A stretch of DNA of 64,000 nt from Marinobacter sp. es.048 (GCF_900188435.1 NZ_FYFA01000001.1:2232001-2296000); one strand, 5' to 3'; counted from the first letter of the stretch, positions 19,550-28,613 are shown. Made by a program: numbers and translations. The notes: generated from the sequence alone by a model not told the origin.

Positions 19550-19768
19550 TCAACGAGCGCGGTATACGATGCGGCCCTTGCTCAGGTCGTAGGGAGTCAG
19601 CTCAACCTTGACCTTGTCACCTGTCAGGATGCGGATGTAATTCTTGCGCATCTTGCCGGAGATGTGAGCTGTCACAACATGACCGTTGCTGAGCTCAACG
19701 CGGAACATGGTGTTTGGAAGGGTATCGATAATAACGCCTTCCATTTCAATGGCATCTGATTTCGGCAT
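19550..19768 (-). CDS. infA: Translation initiation factor IF-1
   Basis: The 72-residue single OB-fold protein is near-identical to gammaproteobacterial IF-1 ([20 protein letters not shown] opening, [13 protein letters not shown] end). It binds the 30S A site during initiation. The clpA / infA / bpt / aat / trxB order matches Pseudomonas. The gene is followed by its own terminator and preceded by an AT-rich stretch at 19769-19848 that probably contains its promoter. Confidence 0.98.
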   Translation of the reverse strand: MPKSDAIEMEGVIIDTLPNTMFRVELSNGHVVTAHISGKMRKNYIRILTGDKVKVELTPYDLSKGRIVYRAR

Positions 19769-19848
19769 TCAGTAGAAACCTCGTTTGGATATGCTTCTCG
19801 TAATTTTAAATTGCGCAATTCTGCCTGATTTATCGTCGTTTGGCAAAG

Positions 19849-20562
19849 TTAGCCTGGGCCCAGTTCACGCCAGTGTCCGTCTCGAAGCGCCTCGATCGGG
19901 CGGAAACGGGTTTTGTAGTTCATTTTCCGGCACTGCTTGATCCAGTAACCGAGATACAGATGGGGCAGACCCCTGCGGCGGGCTTCCTCAATTTGCCAAA
20001 GGATCGCGAAGGTGCCCAGGCTCCTGTCTTCCAGATCTGGGTCGAAAACGGTGTAGATGGCCGAGAGTCCGTCGTCCAGCAGGTCCACGGCTGCCAATCC
20101 TGCCAGCCGATCGTCCTGGTGGATTTCCAGGAACCAGGAGTCGGTGGCACCTTCCACCAGGAACGACGTGAACTGTTCCCGGGTAGGCGGGTACATGTCG
20201 CCGTCCTTGTGCCGTTGTTCGATGTAATTGGCGTAGAGCTGGTAGTACCTTTCCGAAAAGGTGGCCGGCACCATGGTGCACTGCAGATCCGTGTTTTTCT
20301 TGAGGACTCGTCGCTGACTTCTGTCCGGGCTGAAATCATCGACTTTCAATCGAACCGGAATACAGGCATTGCACTGCTCACAATGAGGGCGGTAGTAGTG
20401 GGATCCGCTACGGCGAAAACCGAGGGCGGTGAGTTGGCTGTAGAGTTTTTTGTCGATATGAGCCCGCGGATCCACAAACATGGTGGTCGCCTCGCGGTCT
20501 GGCAGGTAGCTGCAATCGTGTGGCGGCGTTGCAAAGAACACCAGTGTTCTGAGATTGCTCAT
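19849..20562 (-). CDS. bpt: Aspartate/glutamate leucyltransferase (Bpt)
   Basis: This 237-residue transferase of the ATE1-like family moves Leu from tRNA to N-terminal Asp/Glu of proteins, generating N-degrons for ClpS-ClpAP. The N-terminal cysteine motif and HYYRPHCEQCNACIPVRL are typical, as is the C-terminal YLGYWIKQCRKMNYK region. The start (MSNLRTLVFFATPPHDCSYL) sits directly after the aat stop with no gap, so the two are translationally linked. Bpt rather than eukaryotic-type Arg transferase is the bacterial norm. Confidence 0.94.
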   Translation of the reverse strand: MSNLRTLVFFATPPHDCSYLPDREATTMFVDPRAHIDKKLYSQLTALGFRRSGSHYYRPHCEQCNACIPVRLKVDDFSPDRSQRRVLKKNTDLQCTMVPATFSERYYQLYANYIEQRHKDGDMYPPTREQFTSFLVEGATDSWFLEIHQDDRLAGLAAVDLLDDGLSAIYTVFDPDLEDRSLGTFAILWQIEEARRRGLPHLYLGYWIKQCRKMNYKTRFRPIEALRDGHWRELGPG

Positions 20563-21276
20563 TTACGCCTCCGGCCCGGGCCACCGCCATCGGAAGGTCC
20601 AGTCGGTCTGATCCGGTTTCTGGTCAATGCTCATTCTGAGTATAGATAAAAACTCTTCCCGGGGAATAGTTCGTGCACCCATTGTTAAAAGGTGCCTGCT
20701 CTCCACCTGGCAATCCATGATCCGATAACCCCACAGCTGCAACTGGTGCGCCAGGTGAACCATGAGAACCTTGGAAGCGTTGGTCTCCAGTGAAAACATG
20801 GATTCCCCGAAGAAACACCGGCCAATGGCGAGTCCGTACATGCCGCCGGCCAGCTCGCCGTGCCGGTTCCAGACTTCGATGGAGTGGGCGACTCCCATGC
20901 GATGCAGCTCTGAATAGCTGGCAATCATCTCTTCGGTGATCCAGGTGCCTTCGGCACGGGTTGAGGCGCACAGGCGGATGATCCGTCCGAAGTGTCGGTC
21001 GGCGGTTACCTGGAAGCGTTGTTGGTTCAGGGTGCGGCGCAGGCTCCGTGAGACGTGGATTTCGTTCGGAAAAAGGACACACCGCGGATTCGGTGACCAC
21101 CACAAAATGGGCTGGTCGTCACTGTACCAGGGGAAGATGCCGTTCCGGTACGCCAGTATGAGTCGCTCGGTGGAAAGGTCGCCGCCGAGGGCAAGAAGGC
21201 CGTCCGGGTCGTCCAGGGCTTCGTTGGCGGGGGGGAACCAGAGTTGGTCCGGGTCTAGCCAGGGTAGTGAGGTCAT
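20563..21276 (-). CDS. aat: Leucyl/phenylalanyl-tRNA-protein transferase
   Basis: The 237-residue enzyme adds Leu or Phe to N-terminal Arg/Lys of proteins, the other bacterial N-degron writer. FPWYSDDQPILWWSPNPR and GGMYGLAIGRCFFGESMFS are the family core. Start 21276 (MTSLPWLDPDQLWFPP) fits the E. coli length (234). The frame stays open 41 codons further upstream, but those codons are encoded by the inverted-repeat element at 21325-21423 and are not Aat sequence. The bpt start abuts its stop. Confidence 0.95.
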   Translation of the reverse strand: MTSLPWLDPDQLWFPPANEALDDPDGLLALGGDLSTERLILAYRNGIFPWYSDDQPILWWSPNPRCVLFPNEIHVSRSLRRTLNQQRFQVTADRHFGRIIRLCASTRAEGTWITEEMIASYSELHRMGVAHSIEVWNRHGELAGGMYGLAIGRCFFGESMFSLETNASKVLMVHLAHQLQLWGYRIMDCQVESRHLLTMGARTIPREEFLSILRMSIDQKPDQTDWTFRWRWPGPEA

Positions 21277-21324
21277 CCTTCTCCGGCAATTACTGCAGTG
21301 TTTCGGGCCTTTTGGAGTTTCGGC

Positions 21325-21423
21325 CGGCGGGAACCCGCTTCTGAAACACGCCGTGAATACATCCATGTAGGCTTGGCGCCGCCATTCATGGCTCCGCACA
21401 GTTTCAGAAGCGGGTTCCCGCCG
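21325..21423. repeat. 99-bp inverted-repeat element (23-bp perfect arms)
   Basis: Arms 21325-21347 and 21401-21423 are perfect reverse complements over 23 bp and start with CGGCGGGAACCCGCTTCTGA. They flank a 53-bp core that contains a smaller GCCAT-TC-ATGGC palindrome (21382-21393) and the words CATCCATGTAGGCTTGG. The element lies between aat and trxB, encodes no gene, and keeps one minus-strand frame open. Size and structure suggest a dispersed palindromic or MITE/REP-like unit. I recall similar ones in marine gammaproteobacteria, but there is only one copy in this window. It could also act as a terminator-like structure after trxB. Confidence 0.85.
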
Positions 21424-21472
21424 CCCTATGCAAACTCTTGAGTTCGCATTCCTTTTCCTTACTCAAGCACAA

Positions 21473-22471
<999 letters not shown>

Positions 22472-22567
22472 TTAGGGCCAGACGATTCGGGGAAAGGTGG
22501 AAAGGCTAACATGAAAGGCGCGGTCTGCCATTCGTTTTGGCCAATTCCGCTTATAAAACCTTGCTAT

Positions 22568-23479
22568 TTACTCAAGCACGGAAACAGTTGCCAGCAGCTG
22601 ACGCACTCGCTCCGCGCTTTTGCCGGACTCGCCCTGCTCGAGCCGGTGGGCGGCAACTGCGGGAAACACGGCCTGGATATCGTCAGGCAGCACGTGGTGA
22701 CGTCCCTCCATCAGAGCCCAGGCCTTGGCTGCCCGTACCAGTCCTAATCCGGCCCGGGGGGAAAGACCGTAGAGAAGGCCGGGCATTCTCCGACTCTGTT
22801 CCAGCAGTCGTTGTACATAATCCAGCAACGCCGGGCTGGCGGTTATCCGGGTGACACCTTCCTGCAGCGTTTTCAGGTCGGCCTGGGAGAGCAGGGTCGG
22901 GAGTTTCTCAGTCAAGGTACGACGATCTTCACCCTCGAGCAGTTCGCGTTCGGCCCGTGGGTCCGGATAGCCCAGGCGCAATCGCATAAGGAACCGGTCC
23001 AGTTGGGATTCGGGCAGGGGGTATGTGCCGCCCTGTTCGATGGGGTTCTGGGTGGCAATCACAAAGAACGGGTGGGGCAGTGGCCGGGTCTCACCCTCAA
23101 TGGACACCTGTCGCTCTTCCATGGCTTCGAGCAGGGCACTCTGGGTGCGAGGTGATGCGCGGTTTATTTCGTCGGCCAAAACCACCTGGGCGAAAATCGG
23201 CCCGGGGTGGAATACCAGGCTGCCGGCCTGCTTGTCGTACATGGAGTAACCGAGCACATCCGCCGGCAGCAGGTCGTTGGTGAACTGGATGCGCTGGTAA
23301 GTCAGCCCCATGACCTTGGCCAGGGCGTGGGAGAGGGTGGTCTTGCCCATGCCGGGGATGTCTTCGATCAGAAGGTGCCCGCGGGCCAGTAGCCCGCAGA
23401 GGGCAAGGCGGACCTGTTGGTCTTTGCCCAGGAGTATCTGGTTCAATTCACTGACTACGGTATCGACCAGTTTTTTCAT
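22568..23479 (-). CDS. MoxR family AAA+ ATPase (orphan)
   Basis: This 303-residue MoxR-type AAA ATPase has Walker A at ~43-48 (IPGMGKTTL), Walker B VVLADEINRA near 99-108, and the MoxR lid region. MoxR proteins act as chaperones that activate partner proteins, usually with VWA or DUF58 proteins encoded immediately downstream. Here the next gene in that direction is trxB and the upstream one is aguB (7 nt away), so the usual partners are absent. Co-transcription with aguA-aguB is possible given the spacing. Substrate and role are unknown. Confidence 0.9.
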   Translation of the reverse strand: MKKLVDTVVSELNQILLGKDQQVRLALCGLLARGHLLIEDIPGMGKTTLSHALAKVMGLTYQRIQFTNDLLPADVLGYSMYDKQAGSLVFHPGPIFAQVVLADEINRASPRTQSALLEAMEERQVSIEGETRPLPHPFFVIATQNPIEQGGTYPLPESQLDRFLMRLRLGYPDPRAERELLEGEDRRTLTEKLPTLLSQADLKTLQEGVTRITASPALLDYVQRLLEQSRRMPGLLYGLSPRAGLGLVRAAKAWALMEGRHHVLPDDIQAVFPAVAAHRLEQGESGKSAERVRQLLATVSVLE

Positions 23480-23486
23480 TCCGGGC

Positions 23487-24410
23487 TCAGTCCCTTACGC
23501 GTTTGAGGATGTCACCGTAGGCGTCGATACGGCGGTCTCTCAGATACGGCCAGATACGGCGAACCGATTCACTGCGGGTGCGATCAAGGGTCACGGTCAG
23601 AATACACTCGGAGCTGTCATCGCCCCGGGCCATGAACTCGCCCTGCGGGCCACAAATAAAACTGTTACCCCAGAAGCGAATACCATCGCTGTGTCCGGAG
23701 GGGTCCGGTTCTGTACCTACTCGATTCGGTGCCACAACCGGAAGATTGTTGGCCACTGCATGGCCCCGCTGCACGGTGACCCAGGCGTCCAGCTGACGTG
23801 CCTGTTCATCCGGATCATCCGTTACGTCCCAGCCGATGGCGGTGGGGTATACGAGGATCTCCGCGCCGGCCAGGGCCATCAGCCGGGCGGCCTCGGGATA
23901 CCACTGGTCCCAGCACACCAGAATACCGAGCCTGCCAATAGACGTATCAATGGGCGTGAAGCCGCTGCGACCATCGTTAAACTGGGCGTCGCCGGGAGTG
24001 AAGTAGAATTTTTCGTAGAAACCCGGGTCGTCCGGAATGTGCATTTTCCGGTACAGCCCTGCCATGGAGCCGTCTTTCTCAAACACAACCGCCGTATTGT
24101 GGTAAACACCGTTCATACGACGTTCGAAAATGGATCCAACCAGAACGATGCGAAGTTCGCGGGCCAGATCAGACAGACGCTGGCTGGTGGGGCCGGGAAT
24201 CGGTTCGGCCAGTTCGAAGACCGCAGTGTCTTCAGTCTGGCAGAAATACAGGGTGGCGTGGAGTTCCTGAAGAATAACCAGGTCAGCGCGATTAGCGGCA
24301 GCTTCGCGGACCAATTTCTCGGTAACGGCGAGGCTGGCGGCCTTATCACTGCTGCAGGCCTGCTGGATGGCGGCAATATTGATCTGGTTTTTGCGCGATT
24401 CGCTGCTCAT
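23487..24410 (-). CDS. aguB: N-carbamoylputrescine amidase
   Basis: The 307-residue carbon-nitrogen hydrolase converts N-carbamoylputrescine to putrescine, CO2 and ammonia. The Glu-Lys-Cys triad is Glu49 (LVILQELHATLYF), Lys122 (YRKMHIPDDPG) and Cys166 (LGILVCWDQWYPEAARL). The ATG shares its A with the aguA TGA (TGATG), which is tight coupling. The E. coli amidase pathway differs, but this AguA-AguB pair is the pseudomonad route. The first ~10 residues are not conserved and the exact start could vary. Confidence 0.95.
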   Translation of the reverse strand: MSSESRKNQINIAAIQQACSSDKAASLAVTEKLVREAAANRADLVILQELHATLYFCQTEDTAVFELAEPIPGPTSQRLSDLARELRIVLVGSIFERRMNGVYHNTAVVFEKDGSMAGLYRKMHIPDDPGFYEKFYFTPGDAQFNDGRSGFTPIDTSIGRLGILVCWDQWYPEAARLMALAGAEILVYPTAIGWDVTDDPDEQARQLDAWVTVQRGHAVANNLPVVAPNRVGTEPDPSGHSDGIRFWGNSFICGPQGEFMARGDDSSECILTVTLDRTRSESVRRIWPYLRDRRIDAYGDILKRVRD

Positions 24411-25477
24411 CAACTGGCTACTCCGGCGGGGATTTGCATGGTCACACAGTGAAGGCTGCCATGCTGGCGAATCAGGGGCCGGCAATCAATGGGCACTATC
24501 TCCCTGGACGGGAAAATCTCTTTCATGACAGCGATGGCGTCTTCATCCTGCGGCACGCCGTACACCGGCAGCAACACCGCTTCGTTGATGATCAGAAAGT
24601 TTGCGTAGGTGGCAGGCAGGCGTTCACCATCCTTGTCATGAATCGCATCGGGCCAGGGCAGAGGCGTCAGTTTATAGGGTGAGCCGTCGGCCTGACGGAA
24701 TTCCTGGAGCTCTTCTTCCATGGCCGCCAGCGCACTGTAGTGTTCATCGGCCACGTCTGGGCAAACTACATAACAGATGTGATCCGGGGCGCAGAATCGG
24801 GCCAGGGTATCTATGTGGCTGTCGGTGTCGTCTCCGGCAAGGTAGCCGTGGTTGAGCCAGAGAATCCGCTGGATGCCCAATACCTCCGAGAGCAGCTGCT
24901 CAATCGCCGTACGATCCATGGCGGGATTTCGCGTCGGCGTAAGCAAGCACTCGGATGTGGCCAACAGGGTGCCCTGACCATCGGATTCAAAGGAGCCGCC
25001 TTCCAGTACGAAATCCACTTGCTGCATTGTGGTTGTGCCGAATACACCCGCATTGAACAGATGATTGTTCAAAGCGTCGTCTTTTTCCGAGGGAAATTTT
25101 CCGCCCCAGGCGTTGAACCGGAAATTCAGCAATACAGGCTCGTCATCAGTCAGGATGGTAATCGGCCCATGGTCCCTTGCCCAGGTATCGTTTGCTGGCG
25201 CAGGAACGATCCTTGCGCGGCCCGGGAACCTGCTTTCCTCGGCGTAGCGATTCAACTGCCGTTCAAGCTCCTGCAGGCGCGTAACGTGTTCGCAACTGAT
25301 AACCAGATGTTCATACCGGAGAACGGCTTTCGCAATGTTCTCGAAGACCGGCTCCACCTCATCGATCAGGTCTGCCCAGTCGGTTCCCGGATGGGGCCAA
25401 GTCAGCATCACGGCACTCTGCGGCGCCCATTCCGCGGGCAACACTCGTTTGGTTGTCACTACGTCACCTTGAATCAT
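24410..25477 (-). CDS. aguA: Agmatine deiminase
   Basis: The ~355-residue guanidine-modifying enzyme turns agmatine into N-carbamoylputrescine and ammonia. Family marks include PAEWAPQSAVMLTWPH at the N-terminus, the substrate-binding LEGGSFESDGQGT and the catalytic Cys in HGSLHCVTMQIP near the C-terminus. Three starts are plausible: ATG 25477 (used here), ATG 25489/25498 upstream, and GTG 25459 (MTTKRVLPAEW), which has an AGGTGA sequence 4 nt before it. A perfect palindrome at 25493-25507 lies close to the start. The gene begins the agu-moxR leftward group. Confidence 0.94.
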   Translation of the reverse strand: MIQGDVVTTKRVLPAEWAPQSAVMLTWPHPGTDWADLIDEVEPVFENIAKAVLRYEHLVISCEHVTRLQELERQLNRYAEESRFPGRARIVPAPANDTWARDHGPITILTDDEPVLLNFRFNAWGGKFPSEKDDALNNHLFNAGVFGTTTMQQVDFVLEGGSFESDGQGTLLATSECLLTPTRNPAMDRTAIEQLLSEVLGIQRILWLNHGYLAGDDTDSHIDTLARFCAPDHICYVVCPDVADEHYSALAAMEEELQEFRQADGSPYKLTPLPWPDAIHDKDGERLPATYANFLIINEAVLLPVYGVPQDEDAIAVMKEIFPSREIVPIDCRPLIRQHGSLHCVTMQIPAGVAS

Positions 25478-25492
25478 AAAAGACGCCATTCT

Positions 25493-25507
25493 AACCAACG
25501 ATTGGTT
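25493..25507. promoter_or_regulatory. Candidate operator palindrome upstream of aguA
   Basis: AACCAA-CGA-TTGGTT has perfect 6-bp arms. It sits 15-30 nt before the aguA ATG 25477, where promoter-proximal operators lie. TetR-family sites commonly have this form, and in Pseudomonas aguBA is controlled by the TetR-type regulator AguR. No such gene is adjacent here, so the regulator would act from elsewhere. The role is inferred. Confidence 0.55.
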
Positions 25508-25543
25508 GAACGTCAGGACATTAGAAGGGGATTTCCGCCCTGG

Positions 25544-25561
25544 AAAGGCCCCTCGGGCCTT
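25544..25561 (-). terminator. Terminator-like hairpin after the small secreted protein gene
   Basis: On the minus strand, AAGGCCC-GAG-GGGCCTT overlaps the last base of the gene's stop codon. The T tail is only three nt, so termination may be partial. It separates this gene from aguA. Confidence 0.6.
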
Positions 25562-25863
25562 CAGCGGCTATTCTTGAGAACGGTATGGATAACCCGGTCG
25601 CCTTCGAAATAAACGACAAAGTTCTGATAATGCCATTGGGTGATCGGTGGCTGGCCTACCGGGCCCTGGATTTCCAGAGGCGCGCCCCAGGAAGCACGGA
25701 CTGAGGACTGGCTCATGCCGGAGCCCGGAAAGCTGGCCTGATCACGATCAGCCTGTGCGCCAACCGGCACGCGGACTTCTTCAGCTACCGCGGACGTCAT
25801 CGGGAAAAAGGCCAGTGTGGCAGTCACTGCCAGTGCGCCAAACAGGGTAGTTTGTTTTCTCAT
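25561..25863 (-). CDS. Small secreted conserved protein
   Basis: The 100-residue precursor has a clear Sec signal peptide (~residues 1-27, MRKQTTLFGALAVTATLAFF, cleavage likely after the Ala-rich AVA). The mature part has a glycine/serine-rich MSQSSVRASWGAP segment and a C-terminal beta-rich stretch FVVYFEGDRVIHTVLKNSR. I recall short periplasmic proteins of this form in Pseudomonas without a defined function and cannot name one. It resembles a BamE/SmpA-like fold in its GMSQSSVRASWGAP, a weak similarity. It lies alone on the minus strand with its own terminator-like hairpin. Confidence 0.75.
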   Translation of the reverse strand: MRKQTTLFGALAVTATLAFFPMTSAVAEEVRVPVGAQADRDQASFPGSGMSQSSVRASWGAPLEIQGPVGQPPITQWHYQNFVVYFEGDRVIHTVLKNSR

Positions 25864-25958
25864 TGATGGGTCTCCATGAAAACTGGCGTCCTCAGAAGGA
25901 CATGGATAAAGCGTAATATCCGAAAAAGACTAGCAAAAGTCACTCGTTTTTCCCCAGT

Positions 25959-26546
25959 CTACTCTTTTTGACGCTGTCGAATCTGCCACCGCATCACATG
26001 CCGTGCGATTTGTTGGCGATCACCATCATTCATCCGGGAAAATTCGGTGTGGACCCTTGCTCCGCCTGACGAATCGGGGTGTACCTCAAGCACCTGTGCA
26101 ATCGCTTGGGGCTGGAAAAGTTCGGGTGGGAGGGTCATTCGAACAGCGAGCCGGTCTCCCGGCTGCCAGGCAGGGGTGCTGCTGAAGAACGACAGGCCAC
26201 CCTCGCTCAGGGTTACCTCCTGCCAGTCCTCAGGTTGCAAGGGATTTTGCTCAAAGGCCATAATGCGCGCAAGCGTATCCAGCTTGCCGTTCAGGGATTT
26301 GATCAACCCGGTAAGCAGTCGGTCTCTTTCGGCAAGGCTGGCAAGCTGGGATTTTACGTCCTGATCCAGCCGCCTGAATTCAGCTTTCAGGCTTTCAAGG
26401 TGGTCGCCATCGAAGGCATCCTCGTCCAGTGGGGCGCCGGGGGCCAGCTTGCGGATCTCCAGGCCGATCCGGTCTTCAATGCGGTAAAAGTCCCGGCGTT
26501 CAGGTGAATAATCCGCCGGTTCGTTTGGAATGTCGGACGACTGCAT
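25959..26546 (-). CDS. PilZ domain protein
   Basis: The 195-residue cytosolic protein opens with ERRDFYRIEDRIGLEI (RxxxR-type motif expected of c-di-GMP binding), then a helical central region (~55-95), then a C-terminal PilZ-like beta domain (~105-190) with LSEGGLSFFSS. PilZ proteins sense cyclic di-GMP to control motility or surface polysaccharide. The RRDFYR and S-x-GG-like motifs are the main support. It is divergent from the lolC-type gene, with a 122-nt gap. Confidence 0.8.
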   Translation of the reverse strand: MQSSDIPNEPADYSPERRDFYRIEDRIGLEIRKLAPGAPLDEDAFDGDHLESLKAEFRRLDQDVKSQLASLAERDRLLTGLIKSLNGKLDTLARIMAFEQNPLQPEDWQEVTLSEGGLSFFSSTPAWQPGDRLAVRMTLPPELFQPQAIAQVLEVHPDSSGGARVHTEFSRMNDGDRQQIARHVMRWQIRQRQKE

Positions 26547-26668
26547 CGCGGCTCCGGAAAGCTGAATTTTTATTGGTACAGAACAGTTTAGCAGTTTCCC
26601 TCCGTGCTGGAAGGTACTCGGGAAAACCAGACCACGACAGACCTGAAGGTAGCAACAGGCACCTCTCC

Positions 26669-27910
26669 ATGTTCAGACCCTTATCATTGTACATTGGCTT
26701 GCGATACACGGCCGCCAAGCGCCGCAATCACTTCATATCCTTTATTTCCCTGACCTCAATGATCGGGCTGATGCTGGGGGTGGCGGTGTTGATCATCGTG
26801 CTGTCCGTCATGAATGGCTTCGATCGGGAGCTCAAGCAGCGAATTCTCGGAATGGTGCCCCATGCCACCATTCAGGGTGCCGGTCCCCTCGACGACTGGC
26901 AATCGGTAGATGCCAGTGTGCAACAACATCCCCGGGTGCTGGCTGCGGCCCCGTTCATCCAGGGCCAGGGCATGGTCACCGGTGGCGGAAATGTCCGTGG
27001 GGTTATGCTCAACGGCATTCTTCCGGAAGAAGAGCGCACGGTGTCGATCATTGAAAATCATATGATTGAAGGCGGGCTGGATGATCTGGTCTCCGGCGAG
27101 TTTGGCATCGTCATTGGTCGTCTGATGGCGGCCAGCCTGCGCCTTCAGGTGGGTGACAAGGTGACCGTGGTGCTGCCGGAAGCCTCTGTGACGCCGGCGG
27201 GGGTCCTGCCCAGGCTCAAACGCTTTACGGTCAAGGGCATTTTTAGTGTCGGGGCAGAGCTGGATGGCAACTACACCCTGATTCACATGGATGATGCAGC
27301 CAAGCTCATGCGGACCGGGGGAAAGGCCGAAGGTATTCGCCTGCTGGTGGATGACCTGTTTGCTGCGCCTAAGGTGTCGCAGCAGGCTGCCGAGTCCCTG
27401 GGCGGCCGGTATTACGTATCCGACTGGACCCGGACCCACGGCAACCTGTTCCAGGCCATCCGCATGGAAAAGACCATGATCGGCCTGCTTCTCATGTTCA
27501 TCGTAGCTGTCGCTGCCTTCAATATCGTCTCCACCCTGGTCATGGTGGTCACCGATAAAACCGGCGACATTGCTATTCTGAGAACCATGGGAGCAACGCC
27601 TGGCCGGATCATGCGCATATTCATTGTCCAGGGGGCGGTGATCGGCATTTTCGGAACCATCGTTGGCACGGCGCTGGGTGTTTTCGGGGCCCTCAACATC
27701 AGCGCCTTCATTTCCTGGCTGGAGGGGGCGCTTGGCCACCAGTTCCTGAGCGCGGACGTGTACTTCATCAGCTATCTGCCCTCCCAGCTGCAATGGCAGG
27801 ACGTTTTCATAATCAGTGGCGCCGGCCTTGCCATGAGTTTGTTGGCAACCATTTATCCGGCCTGGCGGGCCTCAAGAGTGGATCCGGCGGAGGCGCTTCG
27901 CTATGAGTAA
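26669..27910 (+). CDS. lolC: Lipoprotein-releasing ABC transporter permease, LolC/E (possibly LolF type)
   Basis: The 413-residue inner-membrane permease of the MacB/Lol family has TM1 (~24-48, LTSMIGLMLGVAVLIIVLSV), a long periplasmic domain (~50-265) and three C-terminal membrane helices, with the terminal motif VDPAEALRYE. With LolD it lifts outer-membrane lipoproteins to LolA. Start 26669 gives a length that fits the family. The frame is open further upstream, but that part overlaps the PilZ gene. The stop overlaps the lolD start by 8 nt. Gammaproteobacteria usually have a second copy, lolE, after lolD; none is here. Confidence 0.92.
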   Translation: MFRPLSLYIGLRYTAAKRRNHFISFISLTSMIGLMLGVAVLIIVLSVMNGFDRELKQRILGMVPHATIQGAGPLDDWQSVDASVQQHPRVLAAAPFIQGQGMVTGGGNVRGVMLNGILPEEERTVSIIENHMIEGGLDDLVSGEFGIVIGRLMAASLRLQVGDKVTVVLPEASVTPAGVLPRLKRFTVKGIFSVGAELDGNYTLIHMDDAAKLMRTGGKAEGIRLLVDDLFAAPKVSQQAAESLGGRYYVSDWTRTHGNLFQAIRMEKTMIGLLLMFIVAVAAFNIVSTLVMVVTDKTGDIAILRTMGATPGRIMRIFIVQGAVIGIFGTIVGTALGVFGALNISAFISWLEGALGHQFLSADVYFISYLPSQLQWQDVFIISGAGLAMSLLATIYPAWRASRVDPAEALRYE

Positions 27911-28613
27911 GGAACAATCCGCAATGGCACACTCTGCCCTGGTAATAGACTGTCGTCAGGTGACCCGGACCTACAACGAGGGCCCTGGAAAGCTGACCAT
28001 TTTTTCAGACATTTCGCTGGAAGTTGCCCAGGGCGAGACGGTTGCCATCGTTGGCAGCAGCGGCGCGGGCAAAACAACGTTGCTGAATCTTCTGGGCGGG
28101 CTCGATAAACCCTCGTCCGGCCATATCTCCATCTGTGGTAACGACATTCACCGGCTCTCCGAAGCACGGCGCGCCAGGTTCCGCAATGCACATCTGGGAT
28201 TCGTCTATCAGTTTCATCATTTGTTGCCGGAATTTACGGCGCTTGAGAACGTCATGATGCCGTGCGCATTGGGTGGCATGGCGGTATCGAAATCGCGAGA
28301 CAAGGCAAGCAATTTGCTGGAACGGGTTGGCCTCGCAGAACGGCTGGATCACAAGCCCGGTGAGCTCTCTGGCGGCGAGCGCCAGCGGGTGGCCATTGCC
28401 CGGGCACTGGTAAATGAGCCGGACTGCGTACTAATGGATGAGCCGACGGGCAATCTGGATGAACATACCGGCGAGGGGGTTCAGGCGTTGATTGAGTCGC
28501 TGAGGGATCAGTTGGGCATTGCCTTTGTCATGGTCACCCATGATATGAAGATGGCTCGAAGTCTCGGACGGGTTATGCGGCTTGAGCAGGGTCGGTTGAT
28601 TCAGGAAGTCTGA
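27903..28613 (+). CDS. lolD: Lipoprotein-releasing ABC transporter ATPase LolD
   Basis: The 236-residue ATPase of the MacB/LolD type has Walker A GSSGAGKTTLLNLLGGL, the LolD-specific FRNAHLGFVYQFHHLLPEF Q-loop region, signature LSGGERQRVAIARAL, and Walker B CVLMDEPTGNLD. It powers lipoprotein extraction from the inner membrane. Its start overlaps the permease gene by 8 nt. Its 3' end overlaps the convergent DUF2062 gene by 13 nt. Confidence 0.95.
   Translation: MSKEQSAMAHSALVIDCRQVTRTYNEGPGKLTIFSDISLEVAQGETVAIVGSSGAGKTTLLNLLGGLDKPSSGHISICGNDIHRLSEARRARFRNAHLGFVYQFHHLLPEFTALENVMMPCALGGMAVSKSRDKASNLLERVGLAERLDHKPGELSGGERQRVAIARALVNEPDCVLMDEPTGNLDEHTGEGVQALIESLRDQLGIAFVMVTHDMKMARSLGRVMRLEQGRLIQEV

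Noticed and set aside
21277..21399. N-terminal extension of Aat starting at 21399
   Set aside because: The extra 41 codons are encoded by the inverted-repeat element and do not resemble Aat; ATG 21276 gives the family length.
23310..24452. Open frame of 380 codons antisense to moxR and aguB
   Set aside because: It spans parts of two real genes on the other strand, which is typical of chance frames.
26429..26668. N-terminal extension of the LolC-type permease
   Set aside because: It overlaps the start of the divergent PilZ gene, is not hydrophobic, and the family start is at 26669.
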